Origin: Bacteroidales bacterium
GTDB taxonomy: Bacteria; Bacteroidota; Bacteroidia; Bacteroidales; ML635J-15
Direction of reading: 5' to 3'
Assembly (NCBI GenBank): GCA_017620015.1
Contig: JAFZRE010000035.1
Span: forward strand, 1-64,000
DNA length: 64,000 nucleotides
The notes under the pieces: model-generated
The model's database searches: none
What the model saw: the letters and a program-made list of their open reading frames with translations, nothing else
Told to the model about the DNA's origin: nothing
Program-made: the position numbers and the translations under genes
Shown here: in pieces, positions 9,801 through 15,430 of the stretch
Layout of the letters: every line of letters begins with the position of its first letter
Numbering within the stretch: position 1 is the first letter of the stretch

Positions 9801-10606
9801 ATGTTATGCTTATGACAAACGCTGCAACCAGCGCAGAGCATTTCGGTGATGAAAGTGCTTTTGTCGATGCCGATATTCAGGTTGCCGCATACAAAAACGG
9901 TTGCTGGAGCAACTACGGCGGTACTGCAACAATCAGCGATCCCGACCATAATGTCATTATCATCGAGGGAGCAAGAATCCCGATTGACCCGCATCGTGCA
10001 GCTGCCGACTTCCTGATAACCCTAGGTTCGAAGTCAAATGCTACGGTTCTTCCAATCGAACTTGCGTCTGTTACCGCAACCTGCGACGGTCATTCAACTC
10101 TCATCGAGTGGTCAACCGCTACCGAACGCAACAACGACTACTTCTCGCTCGAGCGTTCCGACGATGCAATCAACTTTGTGGAAATTGCACGTGTGGCAGG
10201 TGCAGGAAATTCGATTGATCCGGTTGACTATGCTTACACCGACTATGGTATCCATGGCGGCGACAACTACTATCGCCTCGTGCAGGTTGACTACGACGGT
10301 ACACGTACTGAGTCGGAAATCATCGTTGTAAACTGCATTGAACTCGAAGTTGCAGAACCCGATGTTCAGGCTTACCCGAACCCGTTCAACGACGAGTTGA
10401 CAGTAGTTCTCGACAACTTCGGCAACCGTGCTGCAACCATCGAAGTTTACGATATGCTTGGCAAGCTTATCTACACCAACAAGATTGCCGCTCCGCAGAA
10501 CAGCTACGAGACTATCTTGAATCTCAGCAATCTGCCACCGGCAGCCTACACGGTAAGGGTTAGCACGAATGATTTTGTGATAAACAAGAATGTGGTAAAG
10601 AATTAA
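860..10606 (+). CDS. Giant T9SS-sorted surface protein with four glycine-rich (ALK-type) modules
   Basis: An open frame of 3275 codons begins at ATG 779; I prefer ATG 860 because nothing upstream of the hydrophobic signal segment looks conserved. Residue numbers below count from 779. A signal peptide core (FLCCLLFGSAAWGQ) lies at about 75-90. Then come a cysteine-containing beta domain (90-260), a fibronectin-like domain (262-355) and four glycine-rich modules (435-678, 774-1026, 1560-1818, 1913-2191). Each module starts near YTGxEQ, runs through VKLEVWGAQGG and IVAGGGGG, and ends GNGYARI. Ig/PKD-like domains lie between them, with a CUB-like domain at about 1156-1272. A domain with STNGYIRF and AYWDDL lies at 2319-2528, and a WTG-type beta-helical passenger follows from about 2671. 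The end (3198-3275, starting AYPNPFND) is a type A T9SS sorting domain. Expected location is the cell surface; adhesion or matrix function is inferred only. Confidence 0.9.
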   Translation: MKLLTLKSQLLVPELLPACTERSRSKRQSKGSRRTTFNFKLLTVNCILFLCCLLFGSAAWGQANVTVTIGDGTSYSNKCPICTYYNYSITEQLYTASEIGMAGTIQKISFYYSGTAAKDYPIEVFMKEVDAADLLSGISLSDATSVFNGTLSTTTTEGWVTITLGSPFDYSGTKNLLIGINKGYVYYFSGSTWQYSTTSSTMARYAENDGSAYTTSTTPGSTTNRPNIKLEITPLPCVTLTSPANGAEINTDSPTLQWDAATGATSYHIYLSNTTTKPAQYSYSTSSTSVTASNIPYGVTYCWLVPCDGNGELNSCDDYTYFRRTCPANIAAPTITANADLNNLTCGQTVTLTASGDYSDYRWYSDAACTTQVGSGQTYSFPAGNSSITIYCKSACVSAPAAEVVQPFVYTGSEQTWNVPAGVSEVKLEVWGAQGGYRSSSTYGGKGGYSVGTYSSTPGQTLYVVVGGSGNTGGTSGGYNGGGSRGTYNGGGGATHIATATGVLSGLSGNTEAVLIVAGGGGSDGGSSYSGGAGGGTNGIAPSGGYGTAGGVGTQSAGGTGGNGNSGSFGQGGAGAYASSGYAGAGGGGWYGGGGSYPDGSVDDDLGGAGGSGYIGGVSDAQTIAGNAEMPNPAGGTMTGREGNGYARISYSTPEESSLSSAASITASAAPAPATPTVSVASACPGEDVVLTVTNAVNGLTYGWWDNSSCTGDPLYEGTTYTISNMQNDATYYVRAYNGSLDPVHNFDYTGAEQTLIVPSNVSSVTLEVWGAQGGGQQVDGNSNLGVGGLGGYSIGTMSVFGGTTLYISVGGQGGTSSSSAAVGGWNGGGTSYASSSDDPAGGGGGATHIATSTGLLNDLSANQSAVMIVAGGGGGGGEDSEQGGYGGGTIGGTGLYSSSTGGTQSGSGTGGVFGMGASTQYDGGAGGGGWYGGGTDGGSQTIPTSNSSSDANGGCGGSGYVNTSLTSAQTIAGNTSFPAPEGGNETGHTGNGYARITFNVAAPTCMSEIGTVAVDLGTPPSFILNPSSATSCNQTPVTFTITNADNDIEYYVWSDDATHTLETTRIVTPGATTTYTVTAYNAYCSASQSSTVSVDAPEVTIVGSDNGDCVDAGTDVTLSFGDYCPSSLNMENGTIILGSGCSFNYYDHNGSSSSYSNNEDYTQTFTSVNGGPITIEFSNVGAESCCDYIYLYDGEDDTGASLFGNTLYNMTTGVTYTANSGSLTIRFTSDVSNVGSGWVATISTAALNFAWSSGATDPTITVTPSESTTYTVTVTGDGYSCPAIIDYTVRVNPEVEVTPMNPMVCAGRTITLTATGADNYHWNNDALTADITVGAGAYTVTGTNSDGCYAEASTTVTSLTTPSAGTIADMEVCQSDALITLASTTPAVGGGNVEYSWTINNNITTDWSSSAETYTLTDANRTALGTGTFNVVRNFRDGCDNSGSATATLTINPHMDAPTISGLTNIYRGLSTTLTAVPAYNSENFHYRWYSDPAGQDLVYEGKDFTTPSLETETTYYLQITDEHIQEGSPLIYNTSGSYTYDVPSNAEYVKLEVWGAQGGGQPFVSNTNAGVGGLGGYSVGNMSVLGNETLYVYVGGHGGSSGDGTGIGEGGYNGGGCTYTSESSDPANGGGGATDIRLNGTTYYDRIIVAGGGGGGGEDDEQGSCGGGGSGSGTYPGTPISAGTGGIFGHGAHSAYDGGGAGGGWYGGGAVGGSQTIPTSNTNGDNNGGSGGSGYVWTAATASNAPSGYNVPSSYYLTDAQTIAGDTEFPAPNGGTETGHQGDGYARITPYYYIQDNCPSELIPVTIEITEPPAPIVQVNSACIGTPSELEIANPIDGFTYQWSTVSDFSTIEATGVIFTPTVDAQTNYYVRSVVGNGEEVLDFYYTGSEQPWTVPAGVTKVKLEVWGAQGGENSSSNMGGKGGYSEGKMAVSAGDVLNVYVGGQGTCMNTTNGTIIAGGFNGGGQCTACSSYLMSSGGGGTDIRVNSTSLYARVIVAGGGGGAGNTSSSGTTTYYGGYAGGTSGTDGTQYGSYGPGGGGTQTTGGASPSGGSGNSNMTFYQGDFGVGGYSTSTSASGGWVGCGGGGGWYGGGSGGAAASGGGGGSGYVYTSSTASNYPSGCLLNSSYYLAEAQTIAGNETFLAPDGTDETGHTGNGYARITLLDFATDYCASPTTTVTINPVAAPTFTLTSSAYSNCNGDPVELTAQNPSSDIISYHWSDGATTTEPSHTVTPGHTTSYAVTATNGTCEIASMPITITVDAPSLLITGSDNGECIVSGTEVTLNAIADMPFPTMASQYQFSVGNRTFEPLTSSSTSISTGDDSYTTVNLDFTFKYCGLDYTKVMVSTNGYIRFIDPNVSGSDTYSNNLTSTTTNPIIAAYWDDLNGNTMYTQTIGTEPNRVFVFHTVGNRLGNADYTYQIRLYETTNIIEVHYGSTFNMSSTDANIGLNSNNEGLSFLSVTPTGNDEATVSTSTATYLNTTQAGYLTAGTLYTFSPFPQFNYQWASNGTTIQGAETNNLTVSPLESVIYTATVTDGEHGCPAIWDYTVKVTPTPSLTTDESPICLGAEATLTAGGAGANGTYNWGEGYVSENENIVSPTNNTTYRVTVKNVNGCTASSYVDQEVQMAPGNTPMTHVVQGHIWTGRVSSDWDDSRNWLVFTGGGSGYTIAANAPTSSDPVVVRTGATCINNEPSVNANSTANNVIIRDGRTLTVEGSRTLAVNGDIDIESGGALAFSGSGTLSVTGDANIASGASVTFGNKDTLNVAGDFTLNGSFSFPVGDTTPALRLGGNLTINNGSSLGTYGTLVFAGNGPQVVENNTTDTLRVRNNVRMNMHHSRAGVPHTEFPDGTIFSKATIFEYGIMDGDVIFDGTGRAIVCGGYESYASGRIEKRGSGNKFTFPTGDDNVLGSVTATISSGKKAYAKFHHWSGDNGDGSHGFGLDVIPRWWNVADMCGEDPFNHVSNFEYWDVSSREELSDVMLMTNAATSAEHFGDESAFVDADIQVAAYKNGCWSNYGGTATISDPDHNVIIIEGARIPIDPHRAAADFLITLGSKSNATVLPIELASVTATCDGHSTLIEWSTATERNNDYFSLERSDDAINFVEIARVAGAGNSIDPVDYAYTDYGIHGGDNYYRLVQVDYDGTRTESEIIVVNCIELEVAEPDVQAYPNPFNDELTVVLDNFGNRAATIEVYDMLGKLIYTNKIAAPQNSYETILNLSNLPPAAYTVRVSTNDFVINKNVVKN
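884..970. repeat. Repeat-like insert inside the 5' end of the giant gene
   Basis: A 71-bp stretch (892-962) rich in gcgaagcc, gtcgaaggg and gtcgaagga words lies between two copies of CAACTTTT (884-891 and 963-970). The same words (gagc..gtcgaag) occur in clearly intergenic DNA at 15470-15530 and 36770-36860. Insert plus one flank is 79 bp, which is not a multiple of three. Removing it would put a TAA stop shortly after ATG 860, so the present reading frame into the signal peptide depends on this block. Confidence 0.6.
2081..2812 (+). repeat. Glycine-rich module 1 of 4 (coding)
   Basis: Residues 435-678, about 244 aa. The order of landmarks is FVYTGSEQ, VKLEVWGAQGG, GGKGGYS, LYVVVGG, GGGGATHI, IVAGGGGS, GGGGWYGGGG, GGSGYI, TIAGN, GNGYARI. 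The frame of aromatic and acidic landmarks around poly-glycine tracts is what is known of the Pfam Gly_rich family that includes the ALK/LTK extracellular domain; the assignment is by eye. Confidence 0.8.
3098..3856 (+). repeat. Glycine-rich module 2 of 4 (coding)
   Basis: Residues 774-1026, about 253 aa. It has the same landmark order as module 1 (FDYTGAEQ, VTLEVWGAQGG, LYISVGGQGG, GGGGATHI, IVAGGGGGGG, GGGGWYGGG, GGSGYV, TIAGN, GNGYARI). A Ser/Asn-rich loop follows SQTIPTSN and is shared with module 3, so modules 2 and 3 are the closest pair. Confidence 0.8.
5456..6232 (+). repeat. Glycine-rich module 3 of 4 (coding)
   Basis: Residues 1560-1818, about 259 aa. Landmarks are YVKLEVWGAQGGGQ, GLGGYSVG, LYVYVGGHGG, GGGGATDIR, RIIVAGGGGGGG, AGGGWYGGG, SQTIPTSN, GGSGYV, TIAGD, GDGYARI. 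It has GATDIR, as module 4 has TDIR, instead of the GATHI of modules 1 and 2. Confidence 0.8.
6515..7351 (+). repeat. Glycine-rich module 4 of 4 (coding)
   Basis: Residues 1913-2191, about 279 aa, the longest copy. Landmarks are FYYTGSEQPW, VKLEVWGAQGG, GGKGGYSEG, LNVYVGGQG, GGGGTDIR, VIVAGGGGGAG, GGGGGWYGGGSGG, GGGGSGYVY, TIAGN, GNGYARI. It contains additional Cys residues (CTACSSY) not seen in the other copies. Confidence 0.8.
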
Positions 10607-10751
10607 TGATTCCCCCCACGATGTCACCCTGAACTTGTTTCAGGGTCTGTGGAAACACAATTTATAGCGGTGCAATATTTGCGTCGCTATTTTTTTTGAT
10701 GATAAATTCCTGCATCAAAGATTATTTTTAGCATATACCGAGATTTTTTAT

Positions 10752-10759
10752 TATGTTTG
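10752..10759 (+). promoter_or_regulatory. -7 promoter element for the orphan mntA-like gene
   Basis: TATGTTTG fits TAnnTTTG. The start codon at 10776 is only 16 bp downstream, so the transcript would have a very short leader. The -33 position holds only TTTA (10727-10730, 21-bp spacer). Confidence 0.5.
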
Positions 10760-10775
10760 CATAAAATTTATTGTT

Positions 10776-11093
10776 ATGATAAGTCAGCGGACAAAGCAAA
10801 TGTTGCCATTGCTTCAGAAAAGTCTTTCTGAGCAGGATGCAATAGCGCGAGCTTGGTTGTTTGGGTCGTGCTCAAGAGGAGAGGAACAGCCCGACAGCGA
10901 TGTCGATTTGCTGGTTCAGTACATTGACAGTAATCATATTTCATTAATGACCATTTGCAGGATAAAGCGCAATATAGAAAAAAGTATAAACCGTAGTGTA
11001 GATTTGGTTGAAGAAGGTTGCCTTATGCCATTTGCGGAAGAAACTGCAAGTAAAGACAAGATATTGATATATGAGAGAAAAGATTATGGATAA
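10776..11093 (+). CDS. MntA-like minimal nucleotidyltransferase (antitoxin), orphaned
   Basis: A 105-residue protein with the minimal nucleotidyltransferase signature GSX10DXD: G30-S31, then D42-V-D44 in FGSCSRGEEQPDSDVDLLV. In characterised MntA/HepT systems this protein adds AMP to a tyrosine of the HEPN ribonuclease partner and so silences it. Here the partner is missing: only about 19 codons of a HEPN-like start remain at 11071-11130, overlapping the 3' end. With no toxin left to control, the gene may be a relic or may act on the second module 0.8 kb downstream. The nucleotidyltransferase call is firm; the present role is unknown. Confidence 0.85.
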   Translation: MISQRTKQMLPLLQKSLSEQDAIARAWLFGSCSRGEEQPDSDVDLLVQYIDSNHISLMTICRIKRNIEKSINRSVDLVEEGCLMPFAEETASKDKILIYERKDYG

Positions 11094-11130
11094 GGAAAGT
11101 AATCCATCTCGTGTAGCAACCCCTTTTTAG
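11071..11130 (+). pseudogene. Truncated HepT-like (HEPN) gene remnant
   Basis: An ATG at 11071, overlapping the end of the upstream nucleotidyltransferase gene by 23 bp, opens a frame that reads MREKIMDKES and stops at 11128-11130 after 19 residues. The position, the overlap and the MREK-type start are what one expects of a HEPN/HepT partner gene. The rest of the gene, including the RX4HXY site, is absent, and palindromic and low-complexity repeat DNA begins 25 bp further on. I read this as a deletion that removed the toxin; the identification rests on about ten residues and on context. Confidence 0.5.
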
Positions 11131-11154
11131 CCCATCTTACGCTCCTCCTTGTAC

Positions 11155-11174
11155 AGACGCAAAATTTTGCGTCT
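11155..11174. repeat. 20-bp perfect palindrome (AATT core)
   Basis: AGACGCAAAATTTTGCGTCT is a perfect inverted repeat preceded by ttgtac, as at 224 and 12711. A slightly decayed copy, AGATGCAAAATCTTGCGTCT, lies at 12742-12761. The outer arms match the CCATGG-core element at 316-335, while the core differs. Confidence 0.85.
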
Positions 11175-11237
11175 CAAAATCAATTTAATTCAGCGAAATT
11201 GTGAAGCCAACCTTTAGCTCAACGAGTTAATTTTCAC

Positions 11238-11448
11238 GTTGAACCTTAAACTTTAAACGTTGAACGGAGATGACAATATGCATAAATAGATGGTTTTTCG
11301 CAATGCTCAAAACGAATAAGATGACCACGAACCTTTAGCTCGGCGAAGCCAATCCACACGCACCTTTAGCTCGACGCAGTCAACCTTTAGCTCGGCGAAG
11401 CCGATGGGTTCTACGCTCACGTTGAACCTTAAACTTTAAACGTTGAAC
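11238..11448. repeat. Long dispersed direct repeat, copy 1 (left of MntA/HepT)
   Basis: It begins with the heptamer words gttgaaccttaaac and continues with cggagatgacaatatgcat, gatggtttttcgcaatgc and several acctttagctcgg(a)cgaagcc phrases. It closes with gctcacgttgaacc. The same order recurs at 12461-12681, and its first half recurs at 12330-12410. The three copies bracket the intact MntA/HepT module. Confidence 0.9.
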
Positions 11449-11549
11449 CCCTCAAATCTTCAACCTTTAGCTCAGCGAAGCTAAATTTTTCAAATCATCA
11501 AATCAAAACTAAATCGTAAATCGTACTTCGTAAATCGAAAATATTTTCT

Positions 11550-11557
11550 TATCTTTG
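11550..11557 (+). promoter_or_regulatory. -7 promoter element for mntA/hepT
   Basis: TATCTTTG matches TAnnTTTG, 35 bp before the mntA start codon. TTCG at 11527-11530 sits at the -33 position with a 19-bp spacer, one base off TTTG. Confidence 0.55.
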
Positions 11558-11592
11558 TCTCAAAATATTTAACCGTTGCAAATGTAACCTAT

Positions 11593-11895
11593 ATGAAGAC
11601 TCAACTAGAATACATACAATTATTGCAAAGCAATTCCGAAAAACTGAGGAAGGATTTCGGCATTACTTTTATGCGGTTGTTTGGCAGTGTTGCAAAGAAT
11701 TCGTTTGACGAGAATAGTGATGTCGATTTGTTTGTAAAAATGCCCAACTCATTTTACAATGCAATTGCAGCTGCCCAGTTTTTGGAAGAATTGTTAGGTT
11801 GCAAGGTTGATCTGATATGCGACAATAAAAATTTAAGTTCATTTTTCCGTAAACAAATAGAAACTTATGGAATCGATATCTACAGAGCTGCGTGA
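11593..11895 (+). CDS. mntA: MntA-like minimal nucleotidyltransferase antitoxin
   Basis: A 100-residue protein with the GSX10DXD motif (G31-S32, D43-V-D45, in FGSVAKNSFDENSDVDLFV). The family is known to be the adenylylating antitoxin of HEPN/MNT toxin-antitoxin modules: it transfers AMP to a tyrosine in the HepT RX4HXY motif. It overlaps the downstream hepT by 29 bp, which suggests translational coupling. It has its own TATCTTTG promoter. The whole module sits between direct repeats (11238-11448 and 12461-12681), consistent with an acquired unit. Confidence 0.88.
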   Translation: MKTQLEYIQLLQSNSEKLRKDFGITFMRLFGSVAKNSFDENSDVDLFVKMPNSFYNAIAAAQFLEELLGCKVDLICDNKNLSSFFRKQIETYGIDIYRAA

Positions 11896-12271
11896 ACTTT
11901 TGCTTGAAATGTTTGGCAATATAAAGCGTTCGATAATAACTCTCTACGAATGGAATAAAGATGTTGCTGATTTTAACGAATTACTTTGCTCTGTTTCTGG
12001 TATGAAGACAGTGTCCGCGGATTGCATGCTTATTCAGGCTATAGGTGAGGAATTTAAGAAAATTGACAAATATACAGAAGGATCGTTGCTTCCACTACGT
12101 CCAGAGATACCATGGAAACAAGTGAAAGGTATGCGCGACCATATTGCACATGGTTACTTTGATATTAACATTGATTTTATTGAAGATGTAGTAAAAAACA
12201 ATTTGAAACCATTAGAGGTTGCTGTTGATTTCTTTATCAGTTATCTTAGTTCTCCAAATCCTGAATCATAA
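11867..12271 (+). CDS. hepT: HepT-like HEPN-domain ribonuclease toxin
   Basis: A 134-residue all-helical protein of the DUF86/HepT family. The catalytic RX4HXY motif is intact: R90, H95, Y97 in RDHIAHGYF. HEPN toxins of this type cut RNA as dimers, and Y97 would be the residue modified by the nucleotidyltransferase. The start lies inside mntA. All catalytic residues are present, so the module is probably functional, in contrast to the truncated one upstream. The exact RNA target cannot be told from sequence. Confidence 0.88.
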   Translation: MESISTELRELLLEMFGNIKRSIITLYEWNKDVADFNELLCSVSGMKTVSADCMLIQAIGEEFKKIDKYTEGSLLPLRPEIPWKQVKGMRDHIAHGYFDINIDFIEDVVKNNLKPLEVAVDFFISYLSSPNPES

Positions 12272-12329
12272 ATCCTCGAACCTTTAGCTCAACGAAGTCA
12301 ACCTTTAGCTCAACGAAGTTAATTTTCAC

Positions 12330-12460
12330 GTTGAACCTTAAACTTTAAACGTTGAACGGAGATGACAATATGCATAAATAGATGGTTTTTTCGCAATGCT
12401 CAAAACGGGAAAAGAACCACGAATTGCACGAATTTTCACGAATAGGTTCGCTAAGCTCAC
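12330..12460. repeat. Long dispersed direct repeat, copy 2 (partial)
   Basis: It has the same opening as copy 1 (gttgaaccttaaac, then cggagatgacaatatgcat and a t-run variant of gatggtttttcgcaatgc). It diverges after cgcaatgctcaaaacg into gaattgcacgaattttcacg. It abuts copy 3 directly. Confidence 0.85.
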
Positions 12461-12681
12461 GTTGAACCTTAAACTTTAAACGTTGAACGGAGATGACAAT
12501 ATGCATAAATAGATGGTTTTTCGCAATGCTCAAAACGAATAAGATGACCACGAACCTTTAGCTCGACGAAGCCAATATACACGCACCTTTAGCTCGACGC
12601 AGTCAACCTTTAGCTCGGCGTAGCCAATCTACACGAATGTTCGTTACGCTCACGTTGAACTTTATACTTTAAACGTTGAAC
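12461..12681. repeat. Long dispersed direct repeat, copy 3 (right of MntA/HepT)
   Basis: It is nearly identical to copy 1 over the whole length, including the series of acctttagctcgacgcagtc phrases and the closing gctcacgttgaac. Together with copy 1 it forms about 210-bp direct repeats flanking the MntA/HepT genes, a configuration that would allow loss or duplication of the module by homologous recombination. Confidence 0.9.
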
Positions 12682-12710
12682 TCCTGAATCCTTGCCCCCT
12701 TGAATTGTAC

Positions 12711-12730
12711 AGTCGTTGCGCGCAACGACT
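12711..12730. repeat. 20-bp perfect palindrome, second copy
   Basis: Identical to the palindrome at 224-243, with matching flanks (ttgtac on the left, ctacatcg on the right). A decayed AATT-core palindrome follows at 12742-12761. Confidence 0.9.
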
Positions 12731-12830
12731 CTACATCGTACAGATGCAAAATCTTGCGTCTCAATCGTCCCTATTTTCTCATATATAAACCACATTGTTA
12801 TAAAACTTGGTGATAACTTTCGGCATAGCA

Positions 12831-12863
12831 TTTGGTTGAATAACAAAATAAAATTTAACTTTG
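12831..12863 (+). promoter_or_regulatory. Bacteroidetes-type promoter
   Basis: TTTG at 12831-12834, a 21-bp spacer and TAACTTTG at 12856-12863 fit the -33/-7 consensus. The -7 element overlaps a possible TTG start at 12861, which excludes that start and supports ATG 12894 for the next gene. Confidence 0.75.
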
Positions 12864-12893
12864 CAAGTTATTATATTGGACGTAATGTTCTTT

Positions 12894-13547
12894 ATGGCGA
12901 AGAAAATTTCATATTGTATCGCTTTGGCTATTACTACTATTATGCTTGTGATGGCTACAAGTAGGGGGGCTGCTCAAACCACCTTGCAACTGAAGTTTTC
13001 GCCTATCGGAATGCACTTTTTCAACGAACCAAACAAAAAGAACTTTGAAAATAAACTTGATTCCAATGCGACATTCGTACTCGAACCTTGCGTAATTTTC
13101 GGCTTCGAAACCTATGTCGTTAGCGATATACTTTGCGTCAGGGGACACTTTGGCGGACTGAGCGATGCCTTGCCGAAACCTGGCCTTTTCCTACAAATCG
13201 GTCTGAAAGTCAGATTGTTCCAGATTTACCGCAATTCGTTGAGTTTCGGTGCGGGGCTTATGGGTTACGGTCATGAATGCTGGGGACCGGTTCCTCCGTA
13301 CGAGCAGGAGAGGGGATGGCTGAAAAACGGCAAATGGGAATACTCCGGAGGTTTCCTCGCCGACTTGGAATATGCAATCTTCCTGAACGACAAGAACGAC
13401 TTGCTGTTCAACTTTACATACGGATATCAGAAGAAAACATTTAACTTTACAATAGGATACAGATACTGGCTGTCTTCCATCATCAAGCACCCTATCAAGT
13501 GCGGAAGCTGCCCGTTCACTAAAACAAATAATAAATGGAAAAAGTAG
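12894..13547 (+). CDS. Exported protein of unknown function, likely outer-membrane barrel-like
   Basis: About 217 residues from ATG 12894; an earlier in-frame TTG at 12861 lies within the promoter. A signal peptide spans about the first 28 residues (MAKKISYC...GAAQ). The mature part alternates hydrophobic and polar residues and has amphipathic strands with aromatic ends (LLFNFTYGYQ, FNFTIGYRYW) near the C-terminus, typical of small beta-barrel outer-membrane proteins. A short Cys-containing tail (KCGSCPF) follows. It overlaps the acyl-CoA synthetase gene by 13 bp, so the two are probably co-transcribed. I do not recognise a specific family. Confidence 0.7.
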   Translation: MAKKISYCIALAITTIMLVMATSRGAAQTTLQLKFSPIGMHFFNEPNKKNFENKLDSNATFVLEPCVIFGFETYVVSDILCVRGHFGGLSDALPKPGLFLQIGLKVRLFQIYRNSLSFGAGLMGYGHECWGPVPPYEQERGWLKNGKWEYSGGFLADLEYAIFLNDKNDLLFNFTYGYQKKTFNFTIGYRYWLSSIIKHPIKCGSCPFTKTNNKWKK

Positions 13548-15430
13548 AAGAAACAAAAGCAACGAGGGTTTTCGACATCCTCGACATCTATCGCAACGAA
13601 CACGCCGACCTTGATGTGGCATTTGCTCACAAGGACAAGGGCGAATGGATAAAATACACTCCTGCCGACTACAGAAGGTATTCATATATGTGTGCTTGTG
13701 CGCTCATTGATGCTGGAATGCAGAAGGGCGACAAAATAATAAGCATTTCGCAGAACCTGCCACACTGGAATATCCTCGATATGGCAATCGCTATGGCAGG
13801 CTTGGTTCATGTGCCGATTTATCCAACCCTCAACAACAATGAACTCGAGTTCATAATGCGCGACTGCGGAGCAAAGATGGTATTCGTGTCGAATGCAAAA
13901 CTTTATGCAAAAGTTAAGCAAGTCGTTGAGAACCTTGAGGATAAGCCGCGTATTTTCACATTTACCGACGTTCCCGATGCCGATAACTGGACAACCTTGA
14001 TGATTGACAGCAGAAGCCGTGAAGCAGAGCTTAGGAAACTTATCGAAGAGAGAAAGAAGGAAATCAGCGAGGACGATGTATTCTCTTTGGTTTACACATC
14101 TGGAACCACAGGCAATCCCAAGGGAGTAATGCTTTCGCACAAGAACATTCTGTCAAACTCATACGGAGTCCGTCAGATTATCCCTGCCGAATACAAGCAG
14201 CGTGCGGTAAGTTTCCTGCCTTTGTGCCATATCTACGAGCGAATGATGAACTACGCATTCCAGATAAAGGGCATTTCGATTTACTACGCTGAAAGTCTTG
14301 GCACAATTATGCGTGATGTTCAGGATGTTAAGCCACACATTTTCAATATGGTTCCGCGCGTTGCCGAAAAGTTCTACGACAAGATTGTGTCGATGGGAAA
14401 GGATATGACGCCTTTCAAGAAGCATGTCTTCAACTGGTCGCTTAAGGTGGGAAGCAAGTTCGATGTTCGCAACAACAATTCTGCATTTTATAGGTTAAGA
14501 CTTAACATTGCGCGTAAGCTTGTCTTCAAGAAATGGCAGGAAGCGTTTGGCGGAAACATCATAGTGATTGTGGCTGGCGGTTCGTCGCTTAGTCTGCACA
14601 TTTCCAAGTTGTTTGCTGCAGCAGGATTGAAAATTTGCGAAGGTTATGGTCTTACTGAGACATCGCCTGTAATCGCAGTAAACTGGCCAGCTTGGGACAA
14701 GTCGATGCTTGGAACCGTAGGCCCTGTTCTCGAAGGCGTTACCGTAAAAATCGACGACGACGGCGAAATTCTTGCCAAAGGTCCGAACATCATGAAGGGC
14801 TACTACAACAACGAGGAGGCTACACGTCAGGTTATCGACGAGGACGGATGGTTCCACACTGGTGATATCGGCGAACTTGTAGATGGCAAGTTCTTGAAAA
14901 TTACCGACCGCAAGAAGGAAATTTTCAAGATGTCGAACGGAAAGTACATTGCTCCGCAGGTTATTGAGAACAAGCTCAAGAACTCCAACTTCGTGGAACA
15001 GGTAATGATTATCGGTGAAAACGAAAAGTTTGCCAGCGCACTCATTTCGCCCGACTTCAACTACCTGCACTTCTATGCTTCGAAGCACAAGATTCACTAC
15101 CGCGACAATGTGGCACTCATAAACGACCCCAATGTAATCAAGAAATATCAGGGCGAAATCGACCAGCTGAATGCCACACTGAGCGAATACGAGTGCATCA
15201 AGCGTTTCCGTCTTGTGTGCGAGGAATGGTCGCAGGAAACTGGCGAACTTTCACCTACGCTCAAGCTCAAGCGTAATGTCATAAAGAAGAAGTATGCTTC
15301 GGTAATTGATGAGATTTATATGCATCAGGACGAACAGCAACAGCAGGGACCTGTCAACCCGAATGCAATCATCGGAAAGATTACTGACGGTATGAAGAAA
15401 CTTGTAAACATCGGTAGCTCGAAACACTAA
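13535..15430 (+). CDS. AMP-dependent long-chain acyl-CoA synthetase
   Basis: A 631-residue member of the ANL (acyl/aryl-CoA synthetase) superfamily that activates a fatty acid with ATP and CoA through an acyl-adenylate. Seen in the sequence: the phosphate-binding motif YTSGTTGNPKG at about 187-197, GYGLTETSP at about 369-377, the hinge-region W-FHTGDIG at about 435-443, and DRKKEIFK just after. Length fits the FadD15-like long-chain group common in Bacteroidetes. The start overlaps the preceding gene by 13 bp. The substrate chain length is inferred from family only. Confidence 0.92.
   Translation: MEKVEETKATRVFDILDIYRNEHADLDVAFAHKDKGEWIKYTPADYRRYSYMCACALIDAGMQKGDKIISISQNLPHWNILDMAIAMAGLVHVPIYPTLNNNELEFIMRDCGAKMVFVSNAKLYAKVKQVVENLEDKPRIFTFTDVPDADNWTTLMIDSRSREAELRKLIEERKKEISEDDVFSLVYTSGTTGNPKGVMLSHKNILSNSYGVRQIIPAEYKQRAVSFLPLCHIYERMMNYAFQIKGISIYYAESLGTIMRDVQDVKPHIFNMVPRVAEKFYDKIVSMGKDMTPFKKHVFNWSLKVGSKFDVRNNNSAFYRLRLNIARKLVFKKWQEAFGGNIIVIVAGGSSLSLHISKLFAAAGLKICEGYGLTETSPVIAVNWPAWDKSMLGTVGPVLEGVTVKIDDDGEILAKGPNIMKGYYNNEEATRQVIDEDGWFHTGDIGELVDGKFLKITDRKKEIFKMSNGKYIAPQVIENKLKNSNFVEQVMIIGENEKFASALISPDFNYLHFYASKHKIHYRDNVALINDPNVIKKYQGEIDQLNATLSEYECIKRFRLVCEEWSQETGELSPTLKLKRNVIKKKYASVIDEIYMHQDEQQQQGPVNPNAIIGKITDGMKKLVNIGSSKH

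Noticed and set aside
9548..10627. Open frames of 148-171 codons on the minus strand at the end of the giant gene
   Set aside because: They are antisense to the conserved sorting domain and have no recognisable domain; codon bias of the plus-strand gene explains them.
12345..12846. Small minus-strand frames in the repeat region right of hepT
   Set aside because: They are translations of the dispersed repeats (the same peptide words recur with each repeat copy) and are not credible genes.
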